This document shows positions 41,155 to 51,950 of a stretch of DNA of 64,000 bases, piece after piece; the stretch's first letter is position 1; each line of letters begins with the position of its first letter. The notes under the pieces are model-generated. The model did not search any database. It saw nothing but the letters and a program-made list of their open reading frames with translations, and was not told the origin of the DNA. This DNA comes from Panorpa germanica (taxonomy: Eukaryota > Arthropoda > Insecta > Mecoptera > Panorpidae). Where the stretch lies: positions 16,750,759 to 16,814,758 of the forward strand of contig OY783204.1 in assembly GCA_963678705.1 (NCBI GenBank), in the 5' to 3' direction. The position numbers and the translations under genes were made by a program.

Positions 41155-41470
41155 TTAATAGAAAAAAAATTATTCAGTATTTTGTGAATATGGTAAAATA
41201 TGATATATTATCACTTTTGGAGCACTATAATGCAGAATCTCTAGAAGTCTAAATATATGTCAATATTTTGATAAATATTATTAATTATTGTAATTTTTAA
41301 AAAATATTTAATATTTTTAAAATATTTGGTTATATATAACAATTTTTGCAATTTTTTATAAATATTTAATATTTTCAAAATATTTGGTTATATATAACAA
41401 TTTGGTAAATTTTAGGTGTCAAATCAATCAAATCTGAGTTTGGGTTAGGTCCCCTCTTTTATATACTACT
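41150..41470. repeat. Right terminal inverted repeat of virus-like element
   Basis: Reverse complement of 30834-31154; it ends in the start codon of the minus-strand gene. Outside it lies a short (TA)n, then the left end of bZIP element copy 2. Confidence 0.92.
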
Positions 41471-41827
41471 TATATATATATATAAACACGCGTTCTTATG
41501 CGTATTTCATATAAACGGTGGAACATTTTGACAACTACGAACATTATAATAGGTAGATTGTTTTTTTTAATTTGTATAATATTAAAAAGTTGACTGAGAT
41601 ATGATTACTTAAATTAGAAATTTGGAGTTTCATCTTTTTTACTTCATATGCAGAGTACAGATAAATTCATTGTTTTTATATCTATTTTCTGTTCTTTATA
41701 TATATACATAAATATATCATTTTACTAGAGCAATTTTTGGAAAATAGCCTGTTAGTGAAAATCATTCTACAGAGAGGCAAAAATAAAAATAGAAAATGTA
41801 GAGACCCTCCCTCCATACATTATAGAC

Positions 41828-42080
41828 CCAGTAAACAATTTGGTGAAGTGCCCTATTTAGTGACGTTTCTATCATTATTTCACTTCAATTATAGTTCGCA
41901 TCAACTTTATCTTCATTTGTATTCCGATAGGTGGAGTAATTTCGCCATTTCTAGCCGATGAAGTAGACATTTTATATGAAAAAAATGTGAGAAAATGAAC
42001 TATAAATGAACTCTTTTATGACAAAAAAATCATGACGCATCTTCAATATAATGTCAAAGTGACTCCAAAATGTTTACTGG
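41828..42080. mobile_element. MITE with CAGTAAACAWTTTGG ends, copy in element 2
   Basis: Same 253-bp insertion as at 8154-8406, at the matching place. Confidence 0.8.
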
Positions 42081-42483
42081 GGAAGCGCAAAATAAAAGAA
42101 GGAAATCGAGATATTTAAGTTTGTTTGTGTTTTTTAATTATGTATTTTTCTATTCATAACATTGTATTTTGTACTGAAGAACAATTATATAGCATTCGTT
42201 ATCTACAGAAGACCCCTAGACTGTAGGTTCATAGTATCCAAAAGGTTTTATCAGCTACAGTATTATAGAACTTTGATCATATTTACCCCCGAGTTAGTAT
42301 CGCCATCTATGTTTCGCGAATTAAAAATGACCAAGTATTGTTTCACCATAAATAAAGGAATTACTCTTTTTGAAAGTTACATCGGCGCCTCTTTTTTAAG
42401 AGGTAGGCTACATTACATAGACTACTTTACAACCCACTAATATTTTGAGTAAATAAATGTTATCGTTATCTTTATATCGTTAA

Positions 42484-45362
42484 ATAGTTAGTTTTAACTC
42501 TATTGAATAATCTCCTGAAGGTTAGGTAGATAGAAGTAAATTAGGTAACAAGTAAAGTTAAGTAAAAGTCTGAGCAGGGCTCTAATAAGATTCGTTGCGC
42601 CCTGTGCTCGAAAACTGAATGGGATCTTACTTTCAATTTAGAAAAGAAAGTGTTGCCATGTGATATGCCTACGTTGGCACTCTTTATTTAGGCAGAAGAC
42701 TTAGAATTTAGCATAGTCGAACTAAAGGATAACGAGTTAAAATAATAAGGATTCTAACAAATGAATAATAATATTTGTATGGTAACAATGCAATGGCACG
42801 TGCGATTAATCTTAAAAGCAATATATACTCGTATATTTTTTACATATTGAGTGAGTTTGTGATCTCAATTTTTAGGGGTCGTTTTTTTAATTTTTGAATA
42901 AAATATAGATTAATACGTGTATGTGTATATTGGCCTGTCCATTTTTTTAATAAACAAACGATTATGAAAACATAGCTATTTAAAATTAGAATTTCATTTT
43001 TGCCGCTAGTATTATCTCTGCGTATGAAGTCACAGCAGAAATAAATAATCGAGATTATTTTTCTTTTTTCACAACAATTATAATATTCAAACTTGATGGG
43101 ATGCAAGACCTAACTATTAGCAATCAATGACATATTCTATGCATCTGTGTTGTACAAAAGAGATAGCCAATGTCGTATGTGATCGAATCTTAAATCTTAA
43201 ATGATCGAGGTCCTTTATGAATATAAAATGTTGTGCGAAATTTGTTTTTAACAAATATAATAAATAATTTATACATAAATTTGTTGATATTCCTTTTAAT
43301 TTTGAACAACGAGCGACATTTCTTGACACACAGCTGAATATTGCTCACATTAATTGGCTAATACAACCCTTCAAGTGTTCATCCTGCACTTATAATTACG
43401 GAATTCGACAAATTTATTTACTTAGGAAAGTTAGGTAGAAAAATTTGCATAGGTTGTAAATTTTAACCCTTTTAAAAATATGTATTTAATATTCAAGGTT
43501 GTATAAAGTTTTACGGGGGGATCGTTGAATATATACCGCATTCCTTTAAAAGAAAGTGTTAAGCTCGATCCCTGAACCAAAGTATATGTACAGTACACAC
43601 ATAATCATAAACTTCTCAGGCTGCAGTATAGTTCACATATAATAGGCAACGCCACCATATTTCAGGTAATAATTTGCATACAAAATTTATTGGATTTTTT
43701 TTTTTTGTCGAAATTTGTAAAGAAAGAATATTGTGAAAGCTACAATATTATAATCCAACAAATAATTTATAAATAATGTCGTTCGCCCAATCCTCAATAT
43801 GTTTCCATTTTTCTTTTAGGATATTCTAATTACAATGATCATCTATCCTATATTACATATATTCTGTAATATCTATTTTATTGATTGAATTATTCTGTTG
43901 AATTCTGTCTTGATTCTTTTGTGTTCTAAATGGTTGTACGGTAAGCTTAACATGTTACCAAATTTGTTGGGATCATTGATATGTTTTTGTATAAGCCTAC
44001 CATTATCTTTGTTGAACTATTAATGGTTTTTAGTTTTTCATATGCGGTATATTGTTCATCAGAGTTGCTTTTCAATTATTGTTCTTAACGGTTCTAAATA
44101 TACTTCAATTGGCACAGGTGTACTGCCATCTTACTTTGTTTTGTTACATAAAGTGAGCACTGAGATATTATAAAAGATTACCCATCATGTGAACCATACC
44201 GCTGTCTGGTAAATTTATAATTATATATGTACATAATGAATTTAACCCAGAAAATATAACTCTAGTTCAGGGTCGAACTCGAAGACACAGCAGTCAGTAT
44301 CAAGCTATTTAATAAGATGTGACAAACATTGTTCTAAATTGCAAGCAGGTTGTGTGGCCCAGCAGCTGAAGAAGAGTTACATTTGCCTAACTAATCTCTC
44401 ACATTTCTCCATTATATTGTTGCAATCTTGTAAGACACAGACTCTGTACTCTGTGCAAATAAGTGTGCCTCCATTATCTTTACACTATTTAAAACATTTT
44501 CAAAATCTGACCTTAACTTTCTTCAATTTGTTGACTTTGTAAGAAATATTTAGTTAAAGGATAGTTTCGAAGACCTCGCAAATTTTACTTTTTGAAAGTT
44601 TTTTGAAAGGCGGTGGTCTAGATCTCAAAAATTTAACGCATTTTGAGAATTGTTTTTTTATAATAACAATAATGATAAAAGATATTTCAACTTATTATGC
44701 TCATTATTAATTATGTCATATTAGTACATGGCAAAGCCTTTACAATACTTATCGTTATATTTAAGAAGTCCATGTCCAATGTCCGTATCCACCACGGCCT
44801 ATCTTTGACAACATATGGTTATTACCGTTGCAGGCAATTATGACTAGATACAATTGATTTCCACTTGCGCAATGGCTACAGAAGTGTTAATCAGGCTCTG
44901 CTAGTATTACTAAGATGCTGCTAAGATATCATCCATATTGTCATGTTATGAGAGGTCCAATGTTCACGCTACGAGTCTTATCAACTATATATGAGTATTA
45001 AAATAACGTTCGGAAAGTGGATTCGATCCCCGTTTTATATTTATTTCCAAAACTATCTGACAGTGAGATTCCTCCATTTAGTCAACTCAAAATAACGCTC
45101 AAAAACGCCTTTAAAAAAAAATTGACGATTTTCAAAATAATAGTAATTATATTAAGTAGGATTTTGAAAATTGAGTTCATTAAATTAAAATTAGATTACT
45201 TTTAGCATTTTTCTCACGGTCCAATTATTAAAAATTAATAATATTTTTGAATATTTTCTAATTTCCCTAGCATTCACATTTTTGCAAAATATCAATCATA
45301 AACTCTTTTACGACGCAGGTATCAATAAACGTCCTGATTGGACGGCTTAAGTGACCAGTGGG
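42484..45362. other. Non-genic interior of bZIP element copy 2
   Basis: Collinear with 9192-12063. The short ORFs here differ from those of copy 1 in frame and length, so none is credible as a gene. Confidence 0.6.
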
Positions 45363-45398
45363 TATATAAACCCCTTTTTTTTTGAAAAAAAATCAGTT
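45363..45398 (+). promoter_or_regulatory. Core promoter of bZIP gene, copy 2
   Basis: TATATAA at 45363-45369 and initiator TCAGTT at 45393-45398, with the same spacing as in copy 1. Confidence 0.65.
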
Positions 45399-45675
45399 TT
45401 ATATAAGTTAGTACACATTACTGAGACCTCCGCATATTATTCATTGCAAATAAATTTTGTGATTTTATTTTAAGTGAAACGCGTGTTAAGTGTGTTCATA
45501 AACATTAAATTTTCTATCACCAGTACAGATGTAAGTGTTTTTTTAATTTAACTATTATTATTGTTTGTTTTTCTTAAGTAAATAATCTCATAGGTGATAC
45601 ATGTAACCAGTATAAATTAATTACTAAAAAAGTACGATTTTTTCAATATGTAGGATACTTTATCATGGTTATGGA

Positions 45676-46694
45676 CATGGTTATGGGCGTAGCTAGATAC
45701 CAAAGGCCCCGGTGTAAAAAGAAACTGGGGCCCTAACTAAACTGTTTAGGTTTTATCAAGTCAAAATATATATAAATAAAAATACCTTAAAAATACAGAA
45801 CTACTAGTTTATCATCAGCTCTTTATCGTGCACTGAATGCCACGGCAAAACTACTTACTATGTGAGCCTAGGTTCTACACTAGGTGAAGAGTTTAGGAAC
45901 GTATACTTGGATTAGTAATATTGGTATTAAGCAATAAAACAAAGTAAATCAAAAGGTTTATGCACGTATGTATGTACAACACTTTATTGTGCATAAAACA
46001 TTAATTAAGTATATTACACACCGAGGGAAGAACGTAAGACATTTCAACCCGCGTGTAAAACTGACTCCGTTAGAATTGGCAAACACGCGGACTGGAATAT
46101 CTTACTTTCTTCGCTGGCATGTATATTATTTTTCACCATATTTGTAACCGAAATTTTAAATTTCTGCCACTGTTTTGGGAGGTTTAAAAGTAACTCATAA
46201 AATGTTTCACTCATGTAAATCAGATCTGTTCGATCACGATCATTGTTTGCAAGACTCAGGAATACGAGCACCGGTTATTACTGCATACCTCACAACAATG
46301 CTTAGCTGGTCTACCTTCGATAAATCTAAATCTAAACTGTTCTTTATATAAAATGAAATAAAAACTGTGATTTCTCATAAGCCTCAATGTTAAATTAAAA
46401 AATTCAAAGTTCAATATATTTTTACTGGTTCGCTGCAGTTTTTCTAAAATTTAACGAGATCATTATCTTATTATAATCTAGTAATACGCCAAATTTTAGA
46501 AAATATTAAACGGTAACTCTCTGACTGACAGTACTACCTTAAAGTCATGTAGCACCTTATTTATTTACATTCCAAAAGTGGGAGAATTTTTAGCTAGTAC
46601 AATACGAGGTTTGCTGGTCAGTGTCCGAGGGCCCCCTGAGGTTGAGGGCCTCGGTGCCCATACCACCGACTGACCCATACCTAGCTACGCCAGT
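45676..46694. mobile_element. hAT-like element in the bZIP intron, copy 2
   Basis: Same insertion as 12373-15400 without the nested element. GTTATGGA flanks it at 45668-45675 and 46695-46702. The left end is slightly rearranged, with ATGGTTATGG repeated. Confidence 0.68.
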
Positions 46695-46970
46695 GGTTAT
46701 GGACCTATAGGTTTCATTTTACATTTTAATACTTCATTATGTCATAGTTCTTCATAGTACCTCTTCACCCATAGTTCTACATGATACATATCTTAGTTGA
46801 ACAGTTTACATATAATGTTTGATATAACTTAAAACAATATTTTTTATTTGTACTAAAAGTGTTTGCTGGTTTTTAGATTTAGCTTTTCATGATATGATTT
46901 TACTTTTTTGTACTAAATATATTTATTAATATGTATTTGATTTTACAGATTACGTTCAAGAAAAACAACC

Positions 46971-47630
46971 ATGTTTCCAGTTTTTTATAATCCTTTAACT
47001 GAGCCGTTAGACCTGTCTTGTCCGCGTCGTTGTGATAGTGTGGAAACACACAAATCGCCATGCCCACCGATTAGCTCTCAGTCATTAGAGCAAGGATCTA
47101 ATAATCCTGAATCTTCAAGAACTCCCCCTAACGAAGAGAAACCTACGACTCACACGATCAACCACTTTCCACATACCATTGCTCACCAAATGCCCCAAAT
47201 GGACACTCCAAAAAGAAACTTAGAAACACCTGAGTTAGAATCGGTAGCTACTTCGAGTTCAACGTCGAACAGTCGTAAAAGACCATCTTATTTTAATGCT
47301 GAAGATAATGAAGAATATATCAAGTTCCGAGAAGCGGAAATGGCAAAAATAAATGCTTTGAATGGGGGTCAACCCACAGTCACAAACCCTAAAATGCGTC
47401 GAACTGTTCCTTCAGAAGGTGACGCTGATAACAGCTCCAACCCTAAAAAGGATCCAGCTTATTACGAGCGACGAATGAAGAATAATGCATCTGCTAAAAG
47501 ATCTAGAGACAAAAGAAGAATTCATGAACACGAATCAACCATCCGCATTAAGTTCTTAGAGAATGACAATGCGAAGCTTCGTGCTGAAAATAATGCGTTA
47601 CGCGAGCAAGTGTTCCATCTCCCAAAATAG
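46971..47630 (+). CDS. PAR-type bZIP transcription factor with CtBP-type motif, intact copy
   Basis: 219 residues encoded in exon 2. A noncoding exon 1 (45395-45530, donor GTAAGT) is joined over an intron of 1418 bases to the acceptor TTTTACAG at 46941-46948. The N-terminus has EPLDLSCPRR; PLDLS is the classical CtBP-binding core. The C-terminus holds a bZIP: KKDPAYYERRMKNNASAKRS, then RDKRR, then a zipper with heptad Leu/Ile (IRIKFLENDNAKLRAENNAL). YxERRxKNNxxAKRSRDxRR is the signature of PAR/Giant/E4BP4-like factors, which bind TTAYRTAA-type sites as dimers. Giant-type repressors use such an N-terminus. AATAAA at 47654-47659 probably ends the mRNA. A host gene carried by the repeat is the likely origin. 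Confidence 0.82.
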   Translation: MFPVFYNPLTEPLDLSCPRRCDSVETHKSPCPPISSQSLEQGSNNPESSRTPPNEEKPTTHTINHFPHTIAHQMPQMDTPKRNLETPELESVATSSSTSNSRKRPSYFNAEDNEEYIKFREAEMAKINALNGGQPTVTNPKMRRTVPSEGDADNSSNPKKDPAYYERRMKNNASAKRSRDKRRIHEHESTIRIKFLENDNAKLRAENNALREQVFHLPK

Positions 47631-48266
47631 AGTGAAATTATTTATCCATACTTAATAAACAAGTGTTAAGTTTTGAATTAAAGACATCAATTTTTGGACT
47701 TTGGCAACATTGCCTATAAGAATTTTATACAGCCCAGTAAATTGATAGTGTGATATATCATGTGACTTTTTAATTGATACAGTTCTATATTTAAAAAATA
47801 TCTAAAAAATTATATGTATATCATATTTTCAGAAATGTATTATTTAAAACGCAATAAAATAAAATAATCAAATATCTGGGAATAATCATTTGTATACCTT
47901 GAGTTTTGGATTACATTTTGAGAAAGAATTTTTTGAAGTAAATAATTGTTACAGAAACCGTTCTGTTGTTTTAAATATAATGACGTCATTTATTTTATAA
48001 GGTAATATTGGCAAATGCAAAAGTTTTGAAAAGCATAATACAATAAAATATATATTCAAGTCTTCATATCATCGAAGTATATGTGTAACAATTGTTGCGG
48101 CGATTTAGGCGCTGCAGTTCACATTAAATAAAACTTCGCATATTAGTATAGATAAAAGATATTATAAATTATCATAAAATCTACCTATTATAGTGTTCGT
48201 AGTTGTCAAACTGTTCCACCGTTTATATGAAAAACCCATAAGAACGCGTGTTTATATATATATATA

Positions 48267-48896
48267 AAGGGTGTCCCAATATTCAACGATAAGCGGGCAC
48301 CAGAGGGTGGTCCTGCTCATGACTACACAAGAAAAAATAAAATAAAAAATTAAAATTTATCTCATTTTGTTTAGGAATTAGAAAAAAAATAATATTTTTT
48401 TCGAAAATTGAAACCTTATGATGTTTTTAACTACCATGACCACAATTTTTCAAATATTTCTGATTTTTTTTTTTTGTATCGACAACCTAAATAGCACTTC
48501 CATCCACCACAACTATTAAAAATCCCAGAATGCTACTAGTTTTTACACAAAAATCAATCGAAATTATTTTTTTCCCTAAAATTTTTATAGATTTTTACTT
48601 TCTATCCACTTTAACTCATCGTGGTGTAAAAAAAAAGTATGCGTACTAAAAGTATATATAACACTACTATAGCAAGTTTTTTTAAAAATTGGGGCAACTC
48701 TTCAGGATTCCAAAATGGTATAATACTCCAGGAAAACTAGCAATAAAAAAAAATTATGCATACTATTTCTAAACAAGAACCATATTTCATAAATTGTTGT
48801 TGTTGATAGTTATCACTTTTACAATACCCAAAAGAGGTTTTTTTATTGTTGAATGAATTAAAACAAATGGTACAAACAATTTTTCATTTATTGCAA
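48267..48896 (+). mobile_element. Single terminal arm of the long-TIR Tc1/mariner element
   Basis: Similar to 12667-13280 over its whole length (AGGGTGTCCC start, ending ATGGTACAAACAATTTTTCA). No transposase interior and no second arm follow; sequence passes directly into the R-A repeat. Confidence 0.8.
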
Positions 48897-50300
48897 TGGG
48901 CAATGTTAGAATAGAGTTAGAACGTTGAAATTTGGTATGTAGGCTCGCTGTAGACAGTAATTAAGAAGAAAAATTGAGAACCCCCAATATCCAGTGACGG
49001 CGAGGGTTTTGACCGTAAAATCTAGAAATATTGAAAATGCTTAGATATACTAATTGTGCATATTTGGAATAGAACACCAAAATTATAATTCAGTAGCGGC
49101 GCGAGTTTATGTGGCAATGTCGCAAAAGAGCTAGAACGTTGAAATTTGAGACATGGGCCATTTATAGATGGTTATTTAACACAAACCATAAAAAACTACA
49201 AATTTCCAGTAGCGGCGGGCTACTATATGTGTTCTTAGATACAGACAAAATAGATATCCGCTAAGAATTGACAAATTTGTTCAGTAGCGAAGTTCAGTAT
49301 ATGGGGGGCAATAATGAAAAAATATAAAAACAAAGCTGAAATTTAGTATGCAGATATAAAATGACATATTAATAACTAAAATATAAGAAAACTACATTTT
49401 CTTAAGTGTAACATCAGGACAGAGGGTGATATACCGAATATAAGAACAATATAGAGGTAGAACGATGATATTTAGCATGTAGAGTATTAGAAGTAAAATA
49501 GTATTATAGAAGCAAAATAGTTCTCTCTATGTTAGATATTCAAAATATATTCAGTAGTAGCATTGGATTAATATTTGGTACGTTGGCAGGCAGAAAGCTA
49601 TAAAATCGGACGGAAGGGATGGGGGTAGGAGGAGATAGGCAATAGCCCCAAATAACAAATTTAAAAAAATAAAAACTATGTGTGTGCATATTTTCGAAAA
49701 GAAAATATCCTCAGTAGCGGTTCGAATTTGGGGAAGTGGGGGCAGGATTATTTAATTATAGCGCTAAAGCGGGGGCGCTGGGAAGGTGCTCTAAGGAGCG
49801 ACGATGCTCATGTGCCCTCGGTGCGATGCCCCCTGTGGCAGACGTGCAAACGAATAAATTTGAAAGTGCAGGAACGATACAGAGCATGGAGCCAAGCGAT
49901 GATGATTGGTGTTTAGGGGCGGGGAACTGGACATTGTTCAATACAGGCATTATATAGGGCAAGTTATAATTTTAGAACAAAACATTTGCATTATTTCAAC
50001 ATTTAACATTTTGCATTAAGTTCAATTTGGCAAATAACTTTTATTTAAGTACAAATATTATATTCACGTCACTTTGCGAAGGGGCGAAGCGCTAGTATTC
50101 TTATAATCTTATATTCTTATATGTCTGGTACTTTTAAATTTTGTTTTTGAAAATTTCCAATTTCGTAGAGAAAAAATTCTAAGACTTTTGGCGTCCCCGG
50201 ATTTTTCCCTGAATTTGCTGGAAACCCGTAATTTTGGAAAAACTGGAAAAAAAGTGAGCCATTTTTTGCTGTATTACTTTTAATTCGTAAAAGATAGAAA
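48897..50300 (-). repeat. R-A repeat, inverted and permuted copy
   Basis: Read on the minus strand, this matches 3660 down to about 2575. A further block (about 50145-50260) matches the 3780-3890 end of the repeat but lies on the wrong side, so the order is circularly permuted. AGTAGCGGCG-like cores (inverse of GCCGCTACTG) recur near 49000, 49092, 49210, 49282, 49553 and 49712. Confidence 0.65.
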
Positions 50301-50852
50301 GTTGAAATTTTGCATGTGTATTAAGGCATTCAATGCTGACATTTTTCAAAAATTAGAAATTCCAAAATTGAAAAAGGGGGATTGCAGAAATTCGGGGGCC
50401 CGGTACGGAACTTTGGAGAAAGTTCATATTCTGGATTATAGAATAATTAAGTACATTAATATTAAAAAAAAATTCAAAATTTTGTTTGGAGGCACGGGGG
50501 CAGTGTTTGCCGAGAGTAAAAATTGTGCTAGAAAGTTTATATTTTGTATATAGGCTAACCTTGGTAACTTATTTACGAATCGAAAAAAAAAATCACAAAT
50601 TTTGAAAAAAAGTTGGTCAAACAACGCTTAAATTGAAAATATTTTTTATTTTGATAAAAAAATATATTTTTTTAGTCAATTTATATGTGTCAATGTATAT
50701 GTGTGCGAGTTTATTATTTCAATTTAAAAATAGAGTTAAATATGAAATGTAATTACGAATTATTTTATTGGATTCAAATGATACACGCCAAAAAGACGTC
50801 GCATTGCGACGGGGGTAAACTCTAGTACATTTATAAAACATTAGCATTACTC
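50301..50852. other. Diverged R-A-like sequence and possible Helitron end
   Basis: AT-rich, without a gene. At 50798-50825 a hairpin GTCGC-ATT-GCGAC is followed 11 bases later by CTAG and a T, resembling a Helitron 3' end. Confidence 0.4.
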
Positions 50853-51018
50853 CATAATATTAACCCCACCTCTGACGTCATCATAACAGCTATGTCATTG
50901 CTCTGTATATGATACATCGTGATAAATATTAGTACACTATAAATAACTTATATTTAAAAAATACACTGACATTTATTAAAAACATAATATTAACCCCACC
51001 TCTGACGTCATCATAACA
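50853..51018. repeat. Pair of identical 36-bp direct repeats, each with a TGACGTCA site
   Basis: The repeats at 50853-50888 and 50983-51018 share AATATTAACCCCACCTCTGA and continue into CGTCATCATAACA. TGACGTCA is the palindromic CRE that bZIP proteins bind. Confidence 0.8.
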
Positions 51019-51058
51019 TAAGAAGGAGCTCCGTATGCAACCAACAACTCTTTAAAAA

Positions 51059-51934
51059 ATGGTGTACTCATTTTTGGTGGTCGATTTTTCAATTGTTGAT
51101 TGAAATTGATGTTGATAAATGTATATTGGCGTGTCTATTTTATTAAATATCTAAATATTGACGGAGATATAGCAATTAAAAGTTTGAATTGTAGTTTTAG
51201 CGCTAGAAATGGTCAGCCATATTTGTATGACGTTGAGTAGGTCAGTGCTGTGCTAATGTTTTGTAGCTGTTGGTAGTCAAATAATCAAGTCAAGTCAAAG
51301 AATAATATGTTTTTATTTTATATAACCCTACTAGTCCAGTAAACATTTTGGAGTAAATTCTACTTCATTTCTAATACTTAACATGAGTTTTTTGTCTGGA
51401 ACGCGTTCGTTTTCAATTCAGTTGTTTTTATTTTATTTAACCCTGCTAAGGCAGACATAATATTGAAATTTTATTGTTCCTTGAAATAGCTGTAAATAAT
51501 ATTTGATATTTTGATATATAAATACATATAGCAGAGATTTATGAGCTGTAAGGTTGGTAACCTTACACAAGGATTGTGATGTCACATGCACTTGGAATGT
51601 GTACAACGTTGAATCCCTTTAATAATTAAAGAGACAAAATGACTTTTTTAATTGTTAATATCTCCTAACATGTAAGGAGTCTAGAATATTTTTTTTAGTT
51701 TTAATAAATAAATAAAGTTTAGTTTTAAGTAAATAATTAGTTTTAAGGTTGAATTGTTAAGATAGGAATGAAATGTAATAAGAAATAGAATACGGTAGAT
51801 TGTAAAGTCGAAAGGCACACACAATTAATAATAAATAATAATATAAGGAGTAATTAAAAAATAATTGGAGATTTGAGGTTCTATCAATATATAGTACACT
51901 TTTATAGAAATTAAGACATAGGACAAAAGCCCAT
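51059..51934. mobile_element. MITE of the ATGGGCTTGTGTCCT family with nested half-MITE
   Basis: Homologous to 60530-61150. A piece with CCAGTAAACATTTTGG (51336-51418) interrupts it and is bordered by near-identical TTTTTATTTTAT-AACCCT-CTA segments. The right end lies 16 bases from the splice donor at 51950. Confidence 0.75.
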
Positions 51935-51950
51935 TAGTAATATTTCTTAC

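Larger units (their letters stand above)
30834..41470 (+). mobile_element. Endogenous virus-like element with protein-primed PolB, PLA2, adenain and capsid-like genes
   Basis: The element is bounded by 321-bp inverted repeats set in (TA)n tracts. It is extremely AT-rich and packed with open frames: seven on the plus strand and one on the minus strand at the right end. The gene set (PolB, PLA2 minor capsid, pX-like, adenain, jelly-roll capsid candidate) is that of Polinton/adintovirus-like midsize DNA viruses. I found no retroviral-type integrase and no FtsK/HerA-type packaging ATPase, both usual in Polintons and adintoviruses. Frames are intact except for oddities at the protease and hemopexin starts, so insertion was recent or the element is still maintained. 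Confidence 0.85.
41484..48252 (+). mobile_element. bZIP-carrying terminal-inverted-repeat element, copy 2 (more complete)
   Basis: The ends AAACACGCGTTCTTATG and CATAAGAACGCGTGTTT are inverted and extend as an imperfect arm of about 90 bases, to ATAGGTAG at the left and CTACCTAT at the right. (TA)n flanks both sides. It lacks the Jockey and Tc1/mariner insertions found in copy 1 and carries an intact bZIP reading frame. No transposase was found. Confidence 0.72.
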
